Shown here piece by piece: positions 10,899 through 19,422 of a DNA stretch of 64,000 bases. The position numbers and the translations under genes are program-made. A model generated the notes under the pieces. The model saw nothing but the letters and a program-made list of their open reading frames with translations, was not told where the DNA came from and made no database searches. Numbering within the stretch: position 1 is the first letter of the stretch; each line of letters begins with the position of its first letter. The DNA is from Palsa-504 sp963744005 (GTDB lineage: Bacteria > Actinomycetota > Actinomycetes > Streptosporangiales > Streptosporangiaceae): positions 1-64,000 of the forward strand of contig CAVURU010000004.1 in the NCBI GenBank assembly GCA_963744005.1. The letters are read 5' to 3'.

Positions 10899-11234
10899 GT
10901 GAGTGTGCCTGCCGCCAAGGTCGAGCCACACCCGCGCCTCAGCGCCCGGGTAAAGGTCCGCGCCAAGGCGCAGCTGACGCTGCCGGAGGAGATCAGGCGC
11001 GCGCTGCACATCAGCGAGGGCGACGAGGTGGAGTTCTCTGTCCACCACGACGGGACGATCACGGTCCGCGGCTATGTGTCCATCCCTACCGATCAGGCGT
11101 GGTTCTTCACCCCGGAGTGGTTGGACGGGGAACGAGAGGCCGAGGAGGAGATCGCGGCAGGCCGGGGAAGGTTGCACGAGTCTGCCGATGACCTGTTTGC
11201 TCACCTTGACGCGCTCGGCGCGGCGGATGCCTGA
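10899..11234 (+). CDS. AbrB/MazE-like antitoxin
   Basis: A 111-residue protein from GTG 10899, preceded by GGAAGGA. Residues 17-55 (ARVKVRAKAQLTLPEEIRRA, then LHISEGDEVEF) form a SpoVT/AbrB swapped-hairpin DNA-binding domain. The acidic C-terminus (DGEREAEEEIAAGRGRLHES) is likely the toxin-wrapping segment. Its stop overlaps the start of the downstream toxin by one base (TGATG), the usual arrangement of type II antitoxin-toxin pairs. It probably represses its own promoter in the AT-richer stretch 10845-10880. Confidence 0.85.
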   Translation: MSVPAAKVEPHPRLSARVKVRAKAQLTLPEEIRRALHISEGDEVEFSVHHDGTITVRGYVSIPTDQAWFFTPEWLDGEREAEEEIAAGRGRLHESADDLFAHLDALGAADA

Positions 11235-11542
11235 TGCCGACGTTCCAGACCCTTCCGCGCTTTGAAAGGGACTGGAAGAACCTCACGTCGCAGCAGCAGG
11301 CCCTGTTCCGCAAGGTGATCATGGAAGGCTTCGTGCCCGACCTGATGGCCCCGGATCGGCCGTTCCGGCCCGGCTTGCGGGTCAAAGGCGTGGCCGCCCA
11401 CCCTGGCGTGTTCGAGATGACCTGGGACAATGACGGCCGGGCGACCTTCAGCTACGGATCCGAACGCGTGCCCGGCGAGCCCCACGTCATCTGGCGGCGT
11501 ATCGGAACCCATGCTATCTTCGCCCCGCCGCCCGGCCCATGA
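11234..11542 (+). CDS. RelE/ParE-superfamily toxin
   Basis: A 102-residue basic protein starting at ATG 11234, overlapping the antitoxin stop. The fold signature is RelE-like: FERDWKNLTSQQQALFRKV as the helical start, RPGLRVKGVAAHPGVFEMTW as the strand-turn-strand with a basic residue in the active face, and HVIWRRIGTHAIF at the end. RelE-like toxins cut mRNA in the ribosome; ParE-like ones hit gyrase, and sequence alone does not separate them. The paired antitoxin makes this a probable type II addiction or stress module. Confidence 0.8.
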   Translation: MPTFQTLPRFERDWKNLTSQQQALFRKVIMEGFVPDLMAPDRPFRPGLRVKGVAAHPGVFEMTWDNDGRATFSYGSERVPGEPHVIWRRIGTHAIFAPPPGP

Positions 11543-11602
11543 GCAACACCGGCGGTCTGTGGAGGGTCATCGGCTCGGATCCAGTCGCCCCCGTCGCCGC
11601 GG

Positions 11603-12384
11603 CTACACGGTCGGGATGGTGCCACCGTCGATGATGTAGTCAGCGCCGTTGATCGACTTCGCCCGGTCGCAGACCAGGAACGCGACCAGTTCGGCGACCT
11701 CGTCCGGCTGGGCCGGGCGGCCGATCGGTATCCCGCCCAGGGAGTCCATGAGCTGCTGCAGCGCGGCTTCGCGGTCGATGCCCTGGCCTTCGGAGATCCG
11801 CTCGACCAGCCCGTCGGCCGCGCTCGTCTGGACGAATCCGGGTGAGATGGCGTTCACCCGCAGTCCCTTCGGGCCCAGCTCGTTGGCCAGGCCCTTGCTG
11901 TAGGTGCTGAGCGCGGCCTTCGCCGCCGCGTAGGCGAGCGTCGCTTCGTACAGCGGCATCCGGTGCTGAATAGAGGAAACGTGGATAACCACCCCGCTGC
12001 CCGCCTCGACCATCGCGGGAATCAGTCCCCGGTCGATCCGCACCGCCGCCAGCAGGTTCATGGCCAGCTCACGTTGCCACTGATCGTCGTCGAGCACGCT
12101 GAACCCGCCCGGCGGCGCGCTCGAGCCGCCCAGCACGTCGACGAGGATGTCGAGGCGGCCGAGCTTTTCCTGCACGGCGGCCACGATCTGGCTGGCGCCT
12201 GCGGCCGTGGCCGCGTCGGCGGCCACGAACAGCTTCGGCTCGGGATACCCGTCCGGCATTGAGCGGGCGGTCGTCATCACCTGGGCGCCGGCTTCGCGCA
12301 GCCGCGCGACGATGGCCGCGCCCTGCCCCTTCGTGCCCCGGTGACCAGTGCCTGCCGCCCGGCGAGCGATTCACTGATGGCCAT
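11603..12384 (-). CDS. SDR-family oxidoreductase, one N-terminal frame shift
   Basis: A short-chain dehydrogenase of about 260 residues. The start ATG at 12384 follows GGAGGG and gives MAISESLAGRQALVTG. One base is missing in the G-run of the nucleotide-binding loop, after which the frame resumes as GTKGQGAAIVARLREAGAQV. Catalytic residues are visible: Ser in IHVSSIQHRMP and Tyr-x3-Lys in LAYAAAKAAL. The end reads DRAKSINGADYIIDGGTIPT, typical of classical SDRs. The substrate is unknown. The missing base lies in a GC homopolymer, which fits a sequencing error. Confidence 0.88.
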
Positions 12385-12688
12385 GATGCGTTCCCTCCGA
12401 TTTCCCCGGGGCCCGGCCGCCGCCCGCCCACCCGCCGATGGCTGCCCGGCCGGAGGGGCTAAACAGAGGCCAGCGAGGTTACCGAGGTCCCCGCTGCTGG
12501 TGGGAGACGCTGAGGCCGCGGCACCGGATCCGCCTGGTTGCGGCCATTACTGCTGAACGGTCTGTGGAGTCTGCTTCCGCAGCTTGACAAGCTGGCCCGC
12601 TCATCGATGCTGGAACTACAGGGGCTGCGGACAGCCGGCTCCGCGCCTGGGTCACCCGAAAGCCGGTCACGGCGAGCGAGGGGGGGCT
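12385..12688. other. Intergenic region upstream of amidohydrolase
   Basis: No gene is seen. The region separates divergent SDR and amidohydrolase genes. CAGCTTGACAAGCTG at 12580-12594 is an inverted repeat containing a TTGACA -35-like hexamer (12584-12589), about 100 bases before the amidohydrolase start. No good -10 element follows at the right distance, so a regulated promoter here is only possible. Confidence 0.35.
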
Positions 12689-13576
12689 ATGGCTGAGATC
12701 GAGCCCGGTGAGTATGTCGATACCTATATCAACCTGCCGAGTACGCAGCGGCAATCCGAAGAAAGCATAGATCCCAACATCCGGCAATGGTTCCTCAAGT
12801 CGGCACCCGACCTCCTCGGTGGCGTCACCACCGAGCACTGGGTGCACAAGATGACCGCCGCCGGTATCGAACGGGGTCTGCTGAATTTCTCTCCTCACGG
12901 TGGCCGCGGCGGCCAGCCGACTGTGCCCGCCACCGCAGAAATCACCCTGGACGAATTCCGGGCGAGGTGCGAAGAGGTCGCGACGATCTGCCGGGCCTAC
13001 CCGGGCCGGATCTTCGGCAGCTGCAACATTGATCCGAACCTCCGCATGGACGCCGTCCGCATGGTCGAGATCGCGGTCAAGGAGTACGACTTCCGCGCGG
13101 TCCGGATGATGGGAGCGCTCACCAACCTGCGGCCGAATGATGCGCTGTGTTTCCCCATTTACACCAAGTGCATAGAGCTGAACATTCCGGTCGTTGTCAA
13201 TATCGGGTTCCCGGGGCCGCTGCGCTACGCCAAGTTCCAGCGTCCGATCGATCTCGACGACGTCTGCGTGACCTACCCGGAATTGATGGTGGTCGCGACG
13301 CACATCGGCCACCCGTGGCACCTCGAGACGGTGGCGCTGCTCCAGAAGCATGCCAACTTCCGCCTCATGACGTCCGGGTTCGTGCCGAAGTACGTCCCCG
13401 AAGAGATCATCTACACGCTCAATACGCGGGCCCAGCACAAGGTAATGTTCGCTTCGGACTATGCGATTCAAGACTTCCAGCGCTGCGTCGATGAAGCCCT
13501 GAAGCTTCCGTTGCGGCCGGGCATCCTTCGCCGCTACATGCGCGAGAACGCCCTCGAAACGTTCCGCCTGGAATAG
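12689..13576 (+). CDS. Amidohydrolase-family (ACMSD-like) protein lacking the HxH metal motif
   Basis: A 295-residue protein from ATG 12689, behind GAGCGAGGGGGG. The later family motifs are clear: GIERGLLNFSPHGGRGGQP, YPGRIFGSCNIDP, ELMVVATHIGHPWHLETVAL (metal His) and KVMFASDYAIQDF (catalytic Asp). ACMSD-like enzymes decarboxylate or hydrolyse aromatic acids using a metal held first by an N-terminal His-x-His. Here that site reads YVDTYINLPS, so both histidines are absent. The protein may use fewer ligands, bind another metal or lack the standard activity. It stands alone between SDR and CsbD genes on the other strand. Confidence 0.82.
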   Translation: MAEIEPGEYVDTYINLPSTQRQSEESIDPNIRQWFLKSAPDLLGGVTTEHWVHKMTAAGIERGLLNFSPHGGRGGQPTVPATAEITLDEFRARCEEVATICRAYPGRIFGSCNIDPNLRMDAVRMVEIAVKEYDFRAVRMMGALTNLRPNDALCFPIYTKCIELNIPVVVNIGFPGPLRYAKFQRPIDLDDVCVTYPELMVVATHIGHPWHLETVALLQKHANFRLMTSGFVPKYVPEEIIYTLNTRAQHKVMFASDYAIQDFQRCVDEALKLPLRPGILRRYMRENALETFRLE

Positions 13577-13790
13577 CCGGGGGCCAGATCCTACTGGTCT
13601 TCCTGCCGATCTGGGCGTCCTCGTAATACACGCTGCGGCCCATGGCCGCCCCGCGACGGCTGGTAACGGATGCCGCCCGCCGCTGGGCGGCCGGGATTCC
13701 CGAGAAGCGGGAGTCCGCGGCCAACCCCCGTGCCGGGAGCCGGGCAGGCTGAGGGCCAGCTCACGGCGGGACGGTACCTGGGTGCCAGGT

Positions 13791-13964
13791 TTACTTCTTA
13801 AAGGCGTCCTTGACCTTCTCGCCTGCCTGCTTCAGGTTGCCTTTCGCCTGGTCAGCTTCGCCTTCGCTCTCCAGGTACGGGTCGTCCAGAGCCTTGCCGG
13901 CCTCCTTCTTGATCTCGCCCTTGGCCGCTTGGACCTTGTCCTTTGCCTTGTCGGTAGCACTCAC
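13791..13964 (-). CDS. CsbD-family stress protein
   Basis: A 57-residue, Lys/Glu/Ala-rich protein. The GTG at 13964 is preferred over longer frames because AGGGAG sits just upstream and the product starts VSATDKAKDKVQAAKGEIKK. The rest (ALDDPYLESEGEADQAKGNL) is the CsbD signature of short amphipathic repeats. CsbD proteins are small, hydrophilic and induced by general stress; their biochemical role is not known. It is followed by the DEAD-box helicase on the same strand, about 230 bases away across a GC-rich gap. Confidence 0.88.
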   Translation of the reverse strand: MSATDKAKDKVQAAKGEIKKEAGKALDDPYLESEGEADQAKGNLKQAGEKVKDAFKK

Positions 13965-14199
13965 GGCTACTCCCTTCCGCCGAAGCATGTCGGTAGAAGA
14001 CCCACCTGCCCACACGGCGACCGAGTAACCAACTGAGCGGCGATCACGGCTGGCGGGCAGCGGCAACAGCCGCAACTCCCGGCGTCGAGCACATCAGGGT
14101 TGATCCCCGCCCGGCCGCTGAGCTGCAGGCGCGCACCGCCGGGCCGCCGGGCGGGGCCTGACCCCGAACCGCAGGGCGGCCCGCTGCGAGGCGGGTTCC

Positions 14200-15723
14200 T
14201 CAGGCGGCGTTCTTAGTGTTCCTCGGCCGGCGGGGAGGGTTGGCGGTGCCGCGCGCGAACCGGTCCTGGCCGTCCGCGCGGCGGCCCGGCCGCCGGGACC
14301 TGCCGGGATGACGGGCCGTGGCCGACCTGCTGTCCGAGGTCGGCCCGCCGGGGTGCGGAGCAGGCGGCGCTGGGGCGATGGGTGTGCCCGACGCGGCGAT
14401 CTGCCGGACCACGTGATGCCCGGCCGCTACTTCGTCGCTGGCCGCGGTGACGCCCGCGGCATCGTGCAGCCGCTGAAGTTCACGGACCTGCCCGCGTTCG
14501 ACCAGCGCGATGACCAGGCCGGTGGCCCCGGCTCGGGCGGTGCGGCCCGAGCGGTGCAGGTAGTCCTTGTGATCGTTCGGCGGGTCGAACTGAACGACCA
14601 GGTCGACGTCGTCCACATGAATGCCGCGGGCTGCGACGTCGGTGGCGACCAGGACCCGCGGGTGCCCGGCGGCGAACGCGTCCAGGGCCCGTTGCCGCTG
14701 GTTCTGGTTGCGGTCGCCGTGGATTGCCGCGGCGTCGACTCCGGCCCTGGACAGCTGCTTGGCGAGCCGGTCCGCGCCGTGCTTGGTGCGGACGAAGAAC
14801 AGCGTCCGTCCCGGCCGGCTGGCGATCTCCGCCGCGACGGGCACCTTGTCCTGGGCGGCCAGGACCAGGACCCGGTGCTCGGCGGGCCCGGAATCCGTCG
14901 AGGAGCTGACCGCGTGCAGCGCGGGGTCCTGCATGTAGCGCGTGACCAGCTGGCCGACGCCGCGGTCCAGGGTCGCGGAGAAGAACATCCGCTGGCGGGC
15001 CGCGGGCGTCAGGTCGAGGATGCGGGTGACCGCGGGCAAGAAGCCCAGGTCAGCCATGTGGTCTGCCTCGTCCAGGACGGTGACCTGGATGTCGGCGAGC
15101 GTGCAGGCCCGCCGCTCGAGCAGGTCGATGAGCCGGCCTGGTGTCGCCACCACGACGTCGGCGTCCCGGACCCGGGCGATCTGCGCGCTGATCGACACGC
15201 CCCCGTAGACCGTGGTGATGCTGACGCCCACGCTGCGGCCCAGCGGCGCGAGCGCGTCGGCGACCTGCTGGGCGAGCTCCCGGGTCGGGACCAGGACCAG
15301 GCCGCGGGGGGCCTTCTCGCGCCGTCGGCCCGTGTCGTCCGCGAGCCGGGTCAGCAGCGGGAGGCCGAAGGCCAGCGTCTTGCCCGACCCGGTCTGAGCG
15401 CGGCCGAGCACGTCGCGGCCGGCCAGCGCGTCGGGCAGCGCCCGGGCCTGGATCGCGAACGGCTCGCGGATGTCACGCGCCGCGAGCGCGCGCACCAGCC
15501 GGGCGTCCAGGCCGAGTTCGGCGAACGTGGCCGCCGTGGGCTGCGGCGCCGCGGCGGCGGCGTCCAGGGCCAGGTCAAGCTCGGAATACGATTCTGCGCG
15601 CCGTGGCCGTGGGGCCTGCGGGTGCTGCTTGGCCGTCACCGGCGCGCGGCGCCTGGTGGCGCGCTCACCGCCGCGGCCGTAGCCATCCGAAGACGCGCGA
15701 GGACGCCTGGAACTATGGGGCAT
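14200..15723 (-). CDS. DEAD-box ATP-dependent RNA helicase
   Basis: A 507-residue helicase from ATG 15723 (the frame is open further up to 15810). It has the Q motif (FAELGLDARLVRALAARDI), motif I AQTGSGKT, Ia PTRELAQQV, Ib TPGRLIDLL, II VLDEADHM, III FFSATL, IV TLFFVRTKHGADRL, V ATDVAARGIHVDDVDLVVQF and VI HRSGRTARAG. The tail after about residue 410 is Pro/Arg/Gly-rich and probably binds RNA. It likely unwinds structured mRNA or rRNA. A cold-shock protein gene lies divergently 500 bases away, so both may serve RNA folding in the cold. Confidence 0.93.
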   Translation of the reverse strand: MPHSSRRPRASSDGYGRGGERATRRRAPVTAKQHPQAPRPRRAESYSELDLALDAAAAAPQPTAATFAELGLDARLVRALAARDIREPFAIQARALPDALAGRDVLGRAQTGSGKTLAFGLPLLTRLADDTGRRREKAPRGLVLVPTRELAQQVADALAPLGRSVGVSITTVYGGVSISAQIARVRDADVVVATPGRLIDLLERRACTLADIQVTVLDEADHMADLGFLPAVTRILDLTPAARQRMFFSATLDRGVGQLVTRYMQDPALHAVSSSTDSGPAEHRVLVLAAQDKVPVAAEIASRPGRTLFFVRTKHGADRLAKQLSRAGVDAAAIHGDRNQNQRQRALDAFAAGHPRVLVATDVAARGIHVDDVDLVVQFDPPNDHKDYLHRSGRTARAGATGLVIALVERGQVRELQRLHDAAGVTAASDEVAAGHHVVRQIAASGTPIAPAPPAPHPGGPTSDSRSATARHPGRSRRPGRRADGQDRFARGTANPPRRPRNTKNAA

Positions 15724-15908
15724 GCGGAAACTCCATCGGTAATTCGGGGGTCGCATGCTCGACAGACGTAAACGAAAACGGCGAACGGCTGACTCAGCCG
15801 GACTGCTCACACGGCGACCAGCGGGCTGCCCGCCCGCGGGATCGGCAGCGAAATCGCCGCCATGGGGTGCAAGGCTATCAGCAGCGCGTTGTATTCCCCG
15901 CTCTGCGG

Positions 15909-15948
15909 GTGACCCGGGCCGCTCGCGAGTGACCCGGGCCGCTCGCGG
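15909..15948. repeat. 20-base tandem duplication
   Basis: The unit GTGACCCGGGCCGCTCGCGA occurs at 15909-15928 and again, with one change at its last base, at 15929-15948. It lies in the non-coding gap between the helicase and cold-shock genes. Confidence 0.8.
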
Positions 15949-15972
15949 ACGGCCCCGCCGGCCTGCTGCGGG

Positions 15973-16029
15973 GCCACCGGCTCAGCTTCGCCACCGGCTC
16001 AGCTTCGCCACCGGCCCAGCTTCGCCACC
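15973..16029. repeat. 17-base tandem repeat, three copies
   Basis: The unit GCCACCGGCTCAGCTTC is repeated at 15973, 15990 and 16007 (third copy with one change), followed by a partial fourth copy. It lies 200 bases upstream of the cold-shock gene, in the promoter or 5' leader region. Confidence 0.85.
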
Positions 16030-16226
16030 ACGGGCGGGTGGGAATGAACCAGGCCCCGGAGCGGTTGTGGGCGGTGGCCGTAGTTGTTTCGTGTGTCCGT
16101 GTCACCTGCACGCTCGCGGAGAACGACGTTGCGGGCGCGCCGCTTCAGGGAAGCTGGGAAAATCGCGTCGAGAACCGGCCGGGGTACCGTACCGTGCGGA
16201 CCCATCCAGCCCCTGTAAGGAGCGAC

Positions 16227-16427
16227 ATGACTCAAGGAACCGTCAAGTGGTTCAACGCTGAGAAGGGCTACGGCTTTATCTCCTGCACCGACGGACCGGA
16301 CGTCTTCGTGCACTACTCCGAGATTGACGGCCAGGGCTTCCGCAGCCTCGAGGAGAACCAGCAGGTGGAGTTCGAGGTGACCCAGGGCCCGAAGGGCCCG
16401 CAGGCCACCCACGTTCGCGTCGCCTGA
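16227..16427 (+). CDS. Cold-shock protein (CspA family)
   Basis: A 66-residue single cold-shock domain from ATG 16227 after AAGGAG. RNP1 is KGYGFI and RNP2 is VFVHYSEI, with MTQGTVKWFNAEKGYGF at the start. It binds single-stranded RNA or DNA and acts as an RNA chaperone. The upstream 400 bases are non-coding and repeat-rich, suggesting a long 5' leader as in other csp genes. A strong hairpin terminator follows at 16468-16499. Confidence 0.96.
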   Translation: MTQGTVKWFNAEKGYGFISCTDGPDVFVHYSEIDGQGFRSLEENQQVEFEVTQGPKGPQATHVRVA

Positions 16428-16467
16428 TCGCGGGCAGGCCAGGCCTGCTCAGGATTGACCGCCAGAG

Positions 16468-16499
16468 GTGGGCCCGGTGCCGTCAGGTGCCGGGCCCAC
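16468..16499 (+). terminator. Hairpin terminator after cold-shock gene
   Basis: GTGGGCCCGG at 16468-16477 pairs with CCGGGCCCAC at 16490-16499 across a 12-base loop, about 40 bases after the cold-shock stop codon. Confidence 0.75.
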
Positions 16500-16593
16500 G
16501 TCATGTCCGACGGCCGCCGCCGAGCATGTTTATCCCGAGGAGACGCGTGCAAGGCGGGGCGGATACTACGAGGAGGGGCGCATACTAGTAGTG

Positions 16594-16821
16594 ATGAAGA
16601 CAGCCCGCGCCGCGTCCCGGCGCTTCTTGCCCACGAGTCCCTTCGGCCCGCCGGCGGCCGCTCCGCCGGCTGAGCAGTACGCCGTGCGGGACCAAGTTAC
16701 TCATGATGCGTACGGCCTCGGCCGGGTCATCGGCGTCGAGGTTGACACCGCCCTGGTCGTGGATTTCGGTTCGCGCCGTGTGCGGATCGTAACCCCGTGC
16801 GCCAAGCTGACCAAGCTCTGA
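16594..16821 (+). CDS. Small CarD/Tudor-like domain protein
   Basis: A 75-residue protein. The frame is open from 16468, but AGGAGGGG at 16571-16578 points to ATG 16594 (or GTG 16591). After a Pro/Ala-rich start it reads QYAVRDQVTHDAYGLGRVIG and then EVDTALVVDFGSRRVRIV. This is a small beta-barrel pattern like the CarD N-terminal or helicase C-terminal Tudor domain (GD.V.H..YGLG.V). It may bind RNA polymerase or nucleic acid, but this is inferred from the fold signature only. It sits between the cold-shock gene and the phosphorylase gene. Confidence 0.7.
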   Translation: MKTARAASRRFLPTSPFGPPAAAPPAEQYAVRDQVTHDAYGLGRVIGVEVDTALVVDFGSRRVRIVTPCAKLTKL

Positions 16822-16920
16822 TCCCGTCAACACCGCCTGGGCCGGCCACGCTGCGCCGCCGAGGCACCTACGCCGGGCCGGACCGCAGGCCGAGCCCGCT
16901 GATTCAGCTGGCCTAGATCC

Positions 16921-19410
16921 GTGAGCGAGCGCGGGCCCAGCGGCTCAGACCCGGGTCAGGCTGACTTGGTTGCGGCGATGAGCGGTTTCACGCTCACCTA
17001 CGACAGCTTCGATCCGGGCGGGGAGGGGCTCCGGGAGACGCTGACCTCCACCGGCAACGGCTACCTGTGCAGCCGCGGCACCGCGGAGTGGGAAGACGCC
17101 GATGGCGTGCACTACCCCGGCACTTACGTGCACGGAGTCTACAATCGCGAGACGACGATCCTCGGCGGGCTGCCGGTATTCAATGAGGATCTGGTCAATC
17201 TGCCCAACTGGCTGGTCCTGAAGCTGCGGATCGAGGGCGGCGAAGCGATCCGGCTGGCCGATGTCGAGCTGCTCGAATACCGTCACGAGCTGGACATCGA
17301 GCGGGCTGTGGTGACCCGCGAGGTTCTCTTCCGGGACGCCGCCGGGCGCGAGACGGCGCTGCGCAGCCGGCGGTTCGTGAGCATGGCCGATCCGCACCGG
17401 GCCGGTATCGAGTGGACCCTGACGCCGCAGAACTGGTCGGGCCGGGTGGAGGTCATCTCGGCCATCGACGGGCGCGTGACCAACCAGGGCGTCGCCCGCT
17501 ATCTGGAGCTCGAGGGGCGGCACCTCAATCCCGTCTCGCCGCGGACCTTTGGCGCGGAGGTCATCGCGCTGAAGGTCCAGACGCGGCAGTCCAACATTTA
17601 CGTCAGCCAGGCGGCGCGCACACGTGTCTTCCAGAGAGGCAAGCTGCTGGCCGTCAAACGCAGCCTGCACCAGATGGAGGACTACGTCCAGCAGGTGCTG
17701 GCCTTCGACGTCCGGCAGGGAGTGCCAGCCAGGGTCGAGAAGATGCTGACGTTCTCGACCTCCCGCGACGCGGCGACCAGCGACACGCTGGCCAAGGCCG
17801 GGACCTCGGCGCTCGGGCGGCCTGACTTCGGTGCGGCGCTCAAGGCTCATGTCGCGGCCTGGCAGGAGCTGTGGCGCGTCTGCGACGTGCGGGTGCGCGG
17901 CGACGAGCGGGTTCAGACGCTGCTGCGGTTTCACGTCTGCCACGTCCTGCAGGTGTGCTCCCGGCACACGGCCGATCTGGACGCCGGGGTGCCCGCGCGG
18001 GGTCTCAACGGTGAGGCCTACCGCGGCCACGTTTTCTGGGACGAGCTGTATGTGTTTCCGTTCCTGAGCTTCCGTATCCCCGAGGTCACGCGCGAGCTGC
18101 TGATGTACCGTTACCGGCGCCTCGACGAGGCGCGGGCGGCGGCCCGTGAGGCGGGCTTCGGCGGGGCGATGTTCCCGTGGCAGAGCGGCAGTGAGGGCAA
18201 GGAGGAGACCCAGCGGGTCCACCTCAACCCGCTGTCCGGGCGGTGGGAGCCGGACCTCAGCCGCAACCAGCGCCATGTGAACGCGGCCATCTTCTACAAC
18301 ATCTGGCACTACTTCCAGGCCACGCGGGATCTGGCTTTCCTGCGGGATTACGGCGCGGAGATGATGGTGGAGATCGCCCGCTTCTGGGCGTCCATCGCCT
18401 GGTTCAACCCGGACCGCCAGCGCTATGAGATCCACGGGGTGATGGGCCCGGACGAGTTCCATGAGAAGTACCCGGGTCAGGAGGAGGGCGGCCTGCGCAA
18501 TAACGCCTACACCAACGTGATGGTGGCGTGGCTGTGCGAGCTCGCGGGCGAGGTGCTGTCGCGGCTGCCGGCGACCCGGGCCGATGCGCTCCGGGCCCGG
18601 CTCGAGATTTCCGAGCAGGAGCTGCGGCTGTGGCAGGACATGAGCCGCCGCATGTTCGTTCCCTTCCACGGCGACGGCATCATCAGCCAGTTCGAGGGCT
18701 ATGAGGCGCTCGAGGAACTCGACTGGGACGGCTACCGCGAGAAGTACGGGAACATCCAGCGGCTCGACCGGATCCTGCGCGCCGAGGGCGACGACCCGAA
18801 CCGCTACAAGGTCGCCAAGCAGGCCGACACGGTGATGCTGTTCTTCCTGTTTTCCCCCGCCACGCTGCAGCGGCTGTTCGAGCGCTTGGGCTATGAGTAC
18901 CGGCCGGACACCGCGGCCCGGAACATTGCCTACTACGACGAGCGCACCTCGCACGGCTCCACGCTCAGTTTGATCACGCACGCGGGTGTGCTGGCCGTGC
19001 TCGACCCGGACAGTTCCTGGGAGCGCTTCCTGGTCGCGCTGAACAGCGATGTGGAGGACGTCCAGGGCGGGACGACCAGAGAGGGCATTCACATGGGCGT
19101 CATGGCCGGGACGCTCGACCTCATGCAGCGCGCTTACCTCGGCATGGAGATCCGCGACGAGGTTCTCGTCTTCAACCCGCGGCTTCCCGGCCCGATCCAG
19201 GAGCTGTCGTTCGCGATGCAGTTCCGGCGGACGCCGCTGCTGGTGACGCTCAGCAAGGACTGGCTGACGCTGGTGCTCCATCCGGAGGGCGCGAGCGGGC
19301 CGGTCATGGTCGGGGCCGGAGGCGAAATCCGCGAGCTCTGCCCGGGCGACCGGCACATGTTCCGGCTGTCCCCGGCTCCGCCGGTCGCACAGCGCGGGGC
19401 CAGTGGCTGA
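16921..19410 (+). CDS. Glycoside hydrolase family 65 disaccharide phosphorylase
   Basis: An 829-residue protein from GTG 16921. GH65 enzymes phosphorolyse alpha-glucosides (maltose, trehalose, kojibiose, nigerose) with inversion, giving beta-glucose-1-phosphate. Seen here are the N-terminal domain (TGNGYLCSRGTAEWEDADGV, YVHGVYN), the catalytic acid in HGVMGPDEFHEKYPG near residue 512, and the phosphate-binding parts VAKQADTVMLFF and HGSTLSLITHAGVLA. The next gene is a beta-phosphoglucomutase-like HAD 12 bases on, the classic pair for phosphorylases of this class. No sugar transporter lies nearby, so the substrate may be made inside the cell, for example trehalose. Exact specificity is not decided by sequence. 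Confidence 0.92.
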   Translation: MSERGPSGSDPGQADLVAAMSGFTLTYDSFDPGGEGLRETLTSTGNGYLCSRGTAEWEDADGVHYPGTYVHGVYNRETTILGGLPVFNEDLVNLPNWLVLKLRIEGGEAIRLADVELLEYRHELDIERAVVTREVLFRDAAGRETALRSRRFVSMADPHRAGIEWTLTPQNWSGRVEVISAIDGRVTNQGVARYLELEGRHLNPVSPRTFGAEVIALKVQTRQSNIYVSQAARTRVFQRGKLLAVKRSLHQMEDYVQQVLAFDVRQGVPARVEKMLTFSTSRDAATSDTLAKAGTSALGRPDFGAALKAHVAAWQELWRVCDVRVRGDERVQTLLRFHVCHVLQVCSRHTADLDAGVPARGLNGEAYRGHVFWDELYVFPFLSFRIPEVTRELLMYRYRRLDEARAAAREAGFGGAMFPWQSGSEGKEETQRVHLNPLSGRWEPDLSRNQRHVNAAIFYNIWHYFQATRDLAFLRDYGAEMMVEIARFWASIAWFNPDRQRYEIHGVMGPDEFHEKYPGQEEGGLRNNAYTNVMVAWLCELAGEVLSRLPATRADALRARLEISEQELRLWQDMSRRMFVPFHGDGIISQFEGYEALEELDWDGYREKYGNIQRLDRILRAEGDDPNRYKVAKQADTVMLFFLFSPATLQRLFERLGYEYRPDTAARNIAYYDERTSHGSTLSLITHAGVLAVLDPDSSWERFLVALNSDVEDVQGGTTREGIHMGVMAGTLDLMQRAYLGMEIRDEVLVFNPRLPGPIQELSFAMQFRRTPLLVTLSKDWLTLVLHPEGASGPVMVGAGGEIRELCPGDRHMFRLSPAPPVAQRGASG

Positions 19411-19422
19411 GGGGGAGGACGC

